Translations under genes and position numbers: made by a program | Notes under the pieces: generated by a model | What the model was told of the DNA's origin: nothing | Database searches by the model: none | Seen by the model: only the letters and a program-made list of their open reading frames with translations | Origin: Rubrobacteraceae bacterium | Lineage (GTDB): Bacteria > Actinomycetota > Rubrobacteria > Rubrobacterales > Rubrobacteraceae | DNA: 6,561 nt | NCBI GenBank assembly: GCA_013698525.1 | Contig: JACCSM010000411.1 | Coordinates: 1-6,561, forward strand | Direction: 5' to 3' | In this document: positions 1 through 5,731 of the stretch, piece after piece | Position numbering within the stretch: the stretch's first letter is position 1 | Layout of the letters: every line of letters begins with the position of its first letter

Positions 1-3000
1 GGTGTGGTCTTCTACCGCGCGCACTGGATGAGCGGGAATACAGCCTTTGTGGACGATCTCGTCGATGCCTTGGACGAGGCCGGGGCCGACGCCCTGCCTG
101 TGTACTGCTACTCGTTGCGCGCAGGTCCTGAAGGACGTGTACCAGCCCTGGAGTTGCTGAAAAACAGGGTAGATTGCCTTGTAACTACCGTCCTCGCTGG
201 TGGTGGGTCCAACGCGGCGGACGCCCGAAGATCCGGCTCGCCCGAGGGATGGCTGGAGTGGGACGTCCCTGCCCTCGAAGAGCTCGGCGTCCCGGTCGTA
301 CAGGGCATCTGCACGACCTCGACGCGCGAGGCCTGGCTCGCCTCGGACGCCGGTCTCTCCCCGCTCGACACAGCCTGGCAGGTGGCGATACCGGAGTTCG
401 ACGGGCGCATCATCGGGGTCCCCTTCTCGTTCAAGGAACGCTTGGGCGTTGACTCGCCCGTCGGCGCACCGCTCACCCTCTACAGAGCCGACCCCGAACG
501 CACCGCCCGGCTCGCCGGGCTCGCGGCGCGCTTCGCCGGCCTCGGGCGCTCCCCGAACCAGGAGAAGAAGGTCGCCATCTTGCTCTCCAACTACCCGACA
601 AAGCACTCTCGGGTAGGGAACGCCGTGGGGCTGGATACCCCGGCGAGCGCCATCAGGTTGCTCGACGCGTTGCGCCTGGCCGGCTACGCGGTCGAAGGTG
701 CGCCTGAAGATGGGGATGATCTCATCCACTCGCTCATCGCCGCTGGAGGCCATGATCTGGAGTTCCTGACCGGGGACCAGCTCGGCTACGCCGCAGGCCG
801 TCTGGATTCGAAACGCTACGCAGAATGGTTCGGCCGGCTTCCCGAGGACCTGCAAAGCGGGGTCGAGGAGCACTGGGGGAGGCCGCCGGGTGATCTTTAC
901 GTGGACGATGGAGATTTTGTGGTGGCTGGACTCTCGTTCGGGAACGTCTTCGTGGGTATCCAGCCGCCGCGGGGATTCGGGGAGAACCCGATCGCGATCT
1001 ACCACGACCCCGACCTCCCGCCGACACACCATTACCTTGCCGTTTACTGGTGGATGATCGAGGAGTTCGGCGCTGACGCGATCGTCCACCTCGGCAAGCA
1101 CGGTACTCTGGAATGGCTGCCCGGCAAATCCCTGGGCCTCTCGCCCTCGTGCGCCCCCGATGCCGCCCTGCGCGGCGTGCCGCTCTTCTATCCCTTCGTC
1201 GTCAACGACCCTGGCGAGGGGACGCAGGCCAAAAGGAGGGCGCACGCGACCGTGGTAGACCACCTGATCCCACCGATGACCCGCGCCGAGACTTACGACG
1301 ATCTGGCGAAGTTAGAGCAACTCCTCGATGAGTACTACCAGGTAGAGACGCTCGACCCCTCGAAGCTCCCAGCGATAAGGGTCAGGATCTGGGAGACCCT
1401 GCGCGAAGCGGAGCTCCACCGCGACCTCGGCGTCGAGGAGCAGCCCGAGGAGTTCTCGGACTTCCTCACCCACGTCGACGGATACCTCTGCGAGATAAAG
1501 GACCTCCCCATCCGCGGGGGCCTCCACGTCCTCGGCGAGACGCCCGAGAGCGAGCCCCTGCGCCACCTCCTCGCCTCGATCCTGCGCCTCGGCGCCGGTG
1601 AGGTCCCTGGATTGCGCCGCGCCGCCGGCTCCGCCTTCGGCCTCGACGAGAAGCTCCTCGCGGAGCACGGCGGCACGAAGGTCGAGGCCCCGCCAGGGCT
1701 CGCCGAACGCTTCCCCGCAACAGTGGCGACGGCCTCAGATCTCCTCGACAGGTTGGAGGAGGCGCAGCAGGCCCTGCTTCTCGCGCTCGAGGAGCGTGGC
1801 TGGGACGCAGACTCTGCAGGCACGGTATGCGAGGAGACGCTCGGCCTCGCCGACGCCGGCGTGGAGCGGTCATTGCGCTTTGCGGCTGATGAGGTCGTTC
1901 CGCGCCTGATGCGTACGCCAGAGGAGATGGGGAACCTCCTCTCTGGCCTCGGGGGCGGATACGTGCCTGCGGGGCCGTCAGGCTCTCCTACGCGGGGGCT
2001 GGTGAACGTGCTCCCGACAGGGCGCAACTTCTACTCAGTAGACCCGAAGGCGCTGCCTAGCGCGCTCTCTTGGGAGGTCGGGCAGGGGCTCGCGGACGAC
2101 CTGTTGCGGCGCTATCTGGAAGAAGAGGGCCGCTATCCGGAGACGGTCGGCATCGTGGTGTGGGGGACGGCAGCCATGAGAACCCAGGGCGACGACGTCT
2201 CCGAGATCCTCGCCCTGCTCGGCGTGCGGCCCGTGTGGAACGAGGAGTCGCGGCGGGTCGTCGGGCTCGAGGTGATTCCCCTCCAGGAGCTGGGGCGGCC
2301 TCGCGTGGACGTTACCGTCAGGATCAGCGGCTTCTTCAGGGACGCTTTTCCGAACCTGATCTCCCTCCTCGACGAGGCCTTCACCACCGTCGCCGGCCTC
2401 GAAGAGCCCGCGGAGATGAACTTCGTCAAGAAGCACGCCGACGAGGAGAAGAGCCAGGGCGCCGACGAACGCCGCTCTACCACTCGCATCTTCGGGTCCA
2501 AGCCGGGCGCTTACGGCGCCGGCCTCCTCCCCCTGATGGACGCCCGCAACTGGCGTACCGACGAGGATCTGGCGGAGGTCTACGCCGTCTGGGGAGGGTA
2601 TGCCTATGGTAGAGGATTAGACGGCGTCGAGGCGCGGGAGGCGATGGAGTCCAACCTGCGCAGGACGGAGGTTGCCGTAAAGAATATAGACAACCGCGAG
2701 CACGACCTCTTCGACTCCGACGACTACTTCCAGTACCACGGCGGCATGATCGCCGCCGTCCGCGCCCTGACGGGCCGCGACCCGAAGGCGTACATCGGCG
2801 ACTCCGCAGACCCATCGAGGGTGAAGACGAGGGACCTCTCCGAAGAGGCCCGCCGCGTCTTCCGTAGCCGTGTCGCCAACCCGAAGTGGATCAACGCCAT
2901 GCAGCGCCACGGCTACAAGGGTGCTTTCGAGCTATCGGCCACCGTTGACTACCTCTTCGGCTACGACGCCACCGCAGGCGTCGTCGAAGACTGGATGTAC

Positions 3001-3207
3001 CGGGACGTAACCAGGAAGTACGTCCTCGACGAGAGAGTAAGAGACTTCATGCAGCAGTCCAATCCCTGGGCCCTGCGCGCCATCTCGGAGCGTCTGCTCG
3101 AGGCGGCGCAACGCGGTCTGTGGTCCGAGCCGGACGCCCAGGACCTCGAAGCTCTGAAACAGGTTTATCTGGAGAACGAGGGGATGCTGGAGGAAGGTAT
3201 CTCGTGA
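1..3207 (+). CDS. cobN: Cobaltochelatase large subunit CobN (5'-partial)
   Basis: This is the porphyrin/corrin-binding large subunit of aerobic-pathway cobalt chelatase. It acts in the cytosol and inserts Co2+ into hydrogenobyrinic acid a,c-diamide with an ATPase partner. The frame is open from base 1, and 1068 residues are visible before the TGA at 3205-3207. CobN proteins usually have about 1200-1275 residues, so roughly 130-200 N-terminal residues lie upstream, and the GTG at base 4 is not the real start. Family hallmarks, numbered from base 1, are YRAHWMSGNTAF near the start, HLGKHGTLEWLPGK (363-376), RVDVTVRISGFFRDAF (768-783), IFGSKPGAYGAG (830-841), a GGYAYGRG segment near 870 and NIDNREHDLFDSDDYFQYHG (895-914). 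The HLGKHGTLEWLPG and FGSKPGAYGAG motifs fit CobN; BchH/ChlH is the paralogous alternative, and the B12 neighbours argue against it. No internal stop or frame disruption is seen. The stop overlaps the GTG of the downstream chelatase ATPase gene, so the two partner subunits are probably translated together. Confidence 0.96.
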   Translation, partial: GVVFYRAHWMSGNTAFVDDLVDALDEAGADALPVYCYSLRAGPEGRVPALELLKNRVDCLVTTVLAGGGSNAADARRSGSPEGWLEWDVPALEELGVPVVQGICTTSTREAWLASDAGLSPLDTAWQVAIPEFDGRIIGVPFSFKERLGVDSPVGAPLTLYRADPERTARLAGLAARFAGLGRSPNQEKKVAILLSNYPTKHSRVGNAVGLDTPASAIRLLDALRLAGYAVEGAPEDGDDLIHSLIAAGGHDLEFLTGDQLGYAAGRLDSKRYAEWFGRLPEDLQSGVEEHWGRPPGDLYVDDGDFVVAGLSFGNVFVGIQPPRGFGENPIAIYHDPDLPPTHHYLAVYWWMIEEFGADAIVHLGKHGTLEWLPGKSLGLSPSCAPDAALRGVPLFYPFVVNDPGEGTQAKRRAHATVVDHLIPPMTRAETYDDLAKLEQLLDEYYQVETLDPSKLPAIRVRIWETLREAELHRDLGVEEQPEEFSDFLTHVDGYLCEIKDLPIRGGLHVLGETPESEPLRHLLASILRLGAGEVPGLRRAAGSAFGLDEKLLAEHGGTKVEAPPGLAERFPATVATASDLLDRLEEAQQALLLALEERGWDADSAGTVCEETLGLADAGVERSLRFAADEVVPRLMRTPEEMGNLLSGLGGGYVPAGPSGSPTRGLVNVLPTGRNFYSVDPKALPSALSWEVGQGLADDLLRRYLEEEGRYPETVGIVVWGTAAMRTQGDDVSEILALLGVRPVWNEESRRVVGLEVIPLQELGRPRVDVTVRISGFFRDAFPNLISLLDEAFTTVAGLEEPAEMNFVKKHADEEKSQGADERRSTTRIFGSKPGAYGAGLLPLMDARNWRTDEDLAEVYAVWGGYAYGRGLDGVEAREAMESNLRRTEVAVKNIDNREHDLFDSDDYFQYHGGMIAAVRALTGRDPKAYIGDSADPSRVKTRDLSEEARRVFRSRVANPKWINAMQRHGYKGAFELSATVDYLFGYDATAGVVEDWMYRDVTRKYVLDERVRDFMQQSNPWALRAISERLLEAAQRGLWSEPDAQDLEALKQVYLENEGMLEEGIS
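3189..3197 (+). promoter_or_regulatory. Ribosome binding site of the chelatase ATPase gene
   Basis: A purine-rich GGAGGAAGG lies inside the last codons of cobN and ends six bases before the GTG at 3204. It is a strong Shine-Dalgarno match. It supports GTG 3204 as the start over the in-frame upstream codon at 3120, which would add 28 residues lacking family resemblance. Confidence 0.8.
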
Positions 3208-4216
3208 ACGCGTACAGGCATCCCTATCCATTCTCAGCCATCGTGGGCCAGGAAGATTTGAAACTGGCGCTCCTGGTCAACGCCGTCTCCCCTGAGGTCG
3301 GGGGCGTGCTGGTGCGCGGCGAGAAGGGGACGGCGAAGTCCACGGCGGTGCGAGCACTGGCGAGGCTACTGCCAAGCATCCAGGTCGTCTCCGGCTGTCC
3401 CTACTCATGCGACCCTGCTGCCCCCAACCCGGAATGCCCGGCAGGCCCACACCCGCCCGACGCGCCCACCGAGAAGAGGCCGGTCAGGTTGGTGGAATTG
3501 CCTGTGGGGGCGAGCACGGACCGTCTCGCCGGGACTCTTGACATCGAGAAGGCGCTCTCGGAGGGGAGGAAGGCGTTCGAGCCAGGGTTGCTGGCGGCTG
3601 CTCACAGGGGCATCCTGTACGTTGACGAGGTGAACCTTCTCTCAGACCACCTCGTCGACCTGCTTCTGGACGTGGCGGCGATGGGCGTGAACCACGTCGA
3701 GCGCGAGGGTGTTAGCGTGCGCCACCCTTCCCGCTTTATCCTGGTCGGCACGATGAACCCGGAGGAGGGTGATCTCCGCCCCCAGCTCCTTGACCGCTTC
3801 GGCGTCACCGTCGAGGTCTCCGGCAGCCCTGAGCCCGCGGATAGGGTCGAGGTCGTACGCCGCCGCCTGCACTACGAGGCTGCCCCTGAGGAGTTCGCCG
3901 GAGTATGGTCGGCCGCGGACGAGGAGCTCGCCGCATCTGTAGAATCGGCCCGTATGCGGCTTCCTGAGGTGCATCTGGACGAGGATATTCTGTTCAGGAT
4001 CTCGATTCTCTGCGCAGAACTCGGCGTCGATGGCCTGCGCGGCGACCTCGTAACGGCGAAGACCGCGCGTACGCTCGCCGCCTGGGACGCCAGGAACGAG
4101 GTGCTTCTCGACGACGTGAAGCGGGCCGCCCTGCTGGCCCTCTCGCACCGCCGCAGACGCGGCCCTTTCGAGCAGCCTGGCATGGACCCCGAGGACCTCG
4201 AGAACGCCCTCTCTGA
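3204..4216 (+). other. Hypothetical frameshift product: stand-alone ChlI-like small subunit
   Basis: If ribosomes slip -1 at 4163-4169, translation would give the complete AAA+ domain (residues 1-322 of the chelatase ATPase) plus a 15-residue tail, RAAWHGPRGPRERPL, ending at TGA 4214-4216. The 337-residue product matches the usual size of ChlI/BchI small subunits (about 330-350) and keeps Walker A, Walker B, sensor-1 and the arginine finger. It would lack the linker and VWA domain. Mg-chelatase-type motors normally need both small (ChlI) and medium (ChlD) subunits forming stacked hexamers, and no separate small-subunit gene is present in this window. I recall published comparative genomics proposing this dual-product strategy for chlD genes in cobN-carrying genomes. 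Whether it operates here is inference. Confidence 0.35.
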
Positions 4217-5153
4217 GGACCCCGATCCGCCCGACGGTCCTGACGGTGGTGCGACCCAGGCACCTACGGGCGAGGATAGGGGCGAGGATTCTCTCGGCGC
4301 ACGGGACCCAGAGCCTTCTGAGGCGCGGACCGGGGCAGGAGAGCGGAGCCACGCTGCGGCGGATCCGTTCGCCCCCGTGCGGCTCGAGGCCCCCGAGAAG
4401 GGCAAGGGCGGACCCCTCGGCCGCAGGAGCCGGGTCTCGGGTGAGACCGGGCATCCTGTCGCGGATAGGGAGAACGGAGGGAGACCGAGGGACGTGGCGC
4501 TGGCGGCGACGATCAGGGCCGCCGCGCCGCACCAGATGGCGCGCGGGCGGGAGGGGACGAACTTCGTGGTGCGTCCGGGTGATCTTCGGGAGAACGTCAG
4601 AGAGGGACGGGAGGGGAACCTGATCCTCTTCCTCGTCGACGCGAGCGGCTCTATGGCCGCGCACAAACGCATGTCCGCCGTGAAGGGCGCCGTCCTCTCG
4701 CTGCTGAACGACGCCTACCAGCGCCGGGATAAGGTCGCCCTGATCTCCTTCCGCAAAGAGGAAGCCAGGATACTCCTGCCCCCGACATCAAGCGTGGAGC
4801 TTGCTGCCCCGCGACTGAAAGAGCTCCCGACGGGAGGCCGTACGCCCCTTGCGGCCGGCCTCGAGAAGGCCGCCGAGGTGCTAAAAAGGGAGGAACTGCG
4901 CGACAGGGAGCGTAGACCGCTGCTGGTCCTGCTGACCGACGGGAGGGCGACGACGGGGCCAGATCCGCTGACGGCCGCTGCGCGACTGCGCTCTCTCGGG
5001 GCAACTTCGTTCGTGGTCGACACCGAGGAAGGGTACGTGCGGCTTGGGGTGGCGGAAGCGTTGGCCGGGGCGATGGGGGCGCGGTGCCTGCGCCTCGAGG
5101 GACTGCGGGCCGAGTCGCTGGTCGAGCTTGTCGAGAGGAGAAGGGTGGCGTGA
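3204..5153 (+). CDS. chlD: Fused ChlI/ChlD-type chelatase ATPase (AAA+ plus VWA), putative CobN partner
   Basis: This 649-residue protein of the Mg-chelatase ChlD/BchD family is most likely the ATP-hydrolysing motor for CobN. The start is GTG 3204, because YRHPYPFSAIVGQE is the usual ChlI-type N-terminus and a strong ribosome binding site precedes it. The AAA+ domain (about 8-319) has Walker A GEKGTAKST (39-47), Walker B ILYVDE (137-142), a sensor-1 segment GTMNPEEG (182-189) and an arginine-finger-type LLDRFG (195-200). Unlike many ChlD proteins with a decayed ATPase, these motifs look intact. A proline- and charge-rich linker (about 320-430) follows. The C-terminal VWA domain carries a complete MIDAS: DASGS (479-483), T547 in GGRTPL and D579 in LLTDGR. 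The gene overlaps cobN by GTGA upstream and cobO by GTGA downstream. CobS/CobT-type subunits are not seen. The layout resembles, from memory, the Mycobacterium tuberculosis Rv2850c-cobO-cobB cluster. The cobalt assignment rests on gene context, as the sequence alone reads as Mg-chelatase. Confidence 0.9.
   Translation: MNAYRHPYPFSAIVGQEDLKLALLVNAVSPEVGGVLVRGEKGTAKSTAVRALARLLPSIQVVSGCPYSCDPAAPNPECPAGPHPPDAPTEKRPVRLVELPVGASTDRLAGTLDIEKALSEGRKAFEPGLLAAAHRGILYVDEVNLLSDHLVDLLLDVAAMGVNHVEREGVSVRHPSRFILVGTMNPEEGDLRPQLLDRFGVTVEVSGSPEPADRVEVVRRRLHYEAAPEEFAGVWSAADEELAASVESARMRLPEVHLDEDILFRISILCAELGVDGLRGDLVTAKTARTLAAWDARNEVLLDDVKRAALLALSHRRRRGPFEQPGMDPEDLENALSEDPDPPDGPDGGATQAPTGEDRGEDSLGARDPEPSEARTGAGERSHAAADPFAPVRLEAPEKGKGGPLGRRSRVSGETGHPVADRENGGRPRDVALAATIRAAAPHQMARGREGTNFVVRPGDLRENVREGREGNLILFLVDASGSMAAHKRMSAVKGAVLSLLNDAYQRRDKVALISFRKEEARILLPPTSSVELAAPRLKELPTGGRTPLAAGLEKAAEVLKREELRDRERRPLLVLLTDGRATTGPDPLTAAARLRSLGATSFVVDTEEGYVRLGVAEALAGAMGARCLRLEGLRAESLVELVERRRVA
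4163..4169 (+). promoter_or_regulatory. Candidate -1 programmed frameshift slippery heptamer
   Basis: The heptamer CCCTTTC is in the phase C_CCT_TTC relative to the chelatase frame, a perfect X_XXY_YYZ. After a one-base backward slip, tRNA-Pro would re-pair CCT to CCC and tRNA-Phe would re-pair TTC to TTT, both acceptable. It sits at residues 320-322, immediately after the HRRRR segment (315-319) that corresponds to the C-terminal end of free-standing ChlI/BchI. The -1 frame reaches TGA at 4214-4216. Any given codon position fits this pattern by chance about once in 256, so position and context are the argument, not the motif alone. No Shine-Dalgarno-like stimulator is seen just upstream, and the downstream structure is only weakly suggestive. 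Confidence 0.42.
5134..5145 (+). promoter_or_regulatory. Ribosome binding site of cobO
   Basis: The purine run AGAGGAGAAGGG lies within the last codons of the chelatase ATPase gene. Its GGAG core is nine bases and its AAGGG four bases from the GTG at 5150. This decides the cobO start in favour of GTG 5150 over an in-frame GTG at 5084, deep inside the upstream gene. Confidence 0.75.
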
Positions 5154-5731
5154 GCGAGACGCGGGAGACAAGGGAACCTAGAGAGCAGCGGCTGAGAAGG
5201 AGGTCGAACAGGGAGAGGCCTCTCCTCATCGTCAACACAGGCCACGGCAAAGGCAAGTCCACGGCCTCCTTCGGGGTCATGCTCAGGGGCTGGGCACGCG
5301 GCTACCGCATCGGGGTCTACCAGTTCGTCAAGAGCGGCAAGTGGAACGTCGGCGAACAGAAGGCCGCCGAGGCCCTGGGCAACATCGACTGGTTCAAACA
5401 GGGCGACGGATGGACGTGGACCGTAAAGGACCTTGAGCACTCCGCCGACCTAGCCCGCGAAGGCTGGGAGGAGGTCAAGCGCCGTCTCGCGGACGAGACC
5501 TACGACATGTTGCTCCTCGACGAGTTCACCTATCCCATGAAGTTCGGCTGGGTGGATACGAACGAGGTCGTTGAGGTACTCCAGAACCGTCCAGGCTTCC
5601 AGCACGTCATCATCACAGGCCGCGACGCTCCGCCGGAATTGGTGGAGATCTCCGACCTCGTAAGCGAGGTAAACAAGGTCAAACACCCCTTCGACGAAGG
5701 CTACAGGGGACAGAAGGGCATAGAGTGGTAG
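5150..5731 (+). CDS. cobO: Cob(I)yrinic acid a,c-diamide adenosyltransferase CobO
   Basis: CobO transfers the 5'-deoxyadenosyl group of ATP to the reduced cobalt of the corrinoid, forming the Co-C bond of adenosylcobalamin precursors in the cytosol. The 193-residue length is close to the family's usual 190-210. The P-loop TGHGKGKSTASFG (30-42) matches the CobA/CobO/BtuR signature, although the family usually has Asn where His32 stands. The Walker B-like region LLLDEFTYPMKFGWVD (121-136) and the C-terminal HPFDEGYRGQKGIEW, ending in the conserved QKGIE plus an aromatic residue, are diagnostic. Residues 2-23 are rich in Arg and Glu and should form a charged helix ahead of the ATP fold, as in the N-terminal helix of Salmonella CobA. 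The start is GTG 5150, sharing GTGA with the stop of the chelatase gene. The TAG stop is overlapped by the cobB start. CobA/BtuR is the same family; CobO is chosen because of the cobN and cobB neighbours. Confidence 0.95.
   Translation: MSETRETREPREQRLRRRSNRERPLLIVNTGHGKGKSTASFGVMLRGWARGYRIGVYQFVKSGKWNVGEQKAAEALGNIDWFKQGDGWTWTVKDLEHSADLAREGWEEVKRRLADETYDMLLLDEFTYPMKFGWVDTNEVVEVLQNRPGFQHVIITGRDAPPELVEISDLVSEVNKVKHPFDEGYRGQKGIEW
5712..5718 (+). promoter_or_regulatory. Ribosome binding site of cobB
   Basis: AGAAGGG lies inside the 3' end of cobO, six bases before the GTG at 5725. It supports that start over a second in-frame GTG at 5746, which would begin only three codons before the P-loop and remove part of the first beta strand. 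Confidence 0.65.

Noticed and set aside
4..6. GTG as the start codon of cobN
   Set aside because: The reading frame is open through base 1, and the protein begins in the middle of a conserved CobN segment (YRAHWMSGNT). The real start lies upstream of the window.
1335..2027. 230-codon open frame on the minus strand inside cobN
   Set aside because: Its Ser/Arg/Pro-rich composition is typical of a shadow of high-GC coding sequence. The cobN frame is continuous through it.
4190..4200. CGAG/CTCG palindrome as a transcription terminator
   Set aside because: The stem has only four base pairs, no T-tract follows, and it lies within an intact coding sequence.
3642..4664. 340-codon open frame on the minus strand
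   Set aside because: It is antisense to the chelatase ATPase, whose motifs are clear. The predicted protein has no recognisable motif, and long antisense frames are expected in GC-rich coding DNA.
4881..4889. CTAAAAAGG as a second slippery site
   Set aside because: The five-A run is not a full X_XXY_YYZ in frame. It lies inside the VWA domain, after the MIDAS threonine, where a shift would only destroy the domain.
4715..5440. 241-codon minus-strand open frame spanning the chelatase-cobO junction
   Set aside because: It overlaps two confidently identified genes, and its low-complexity Ser/Arg/Ala composition has no family resemblance.
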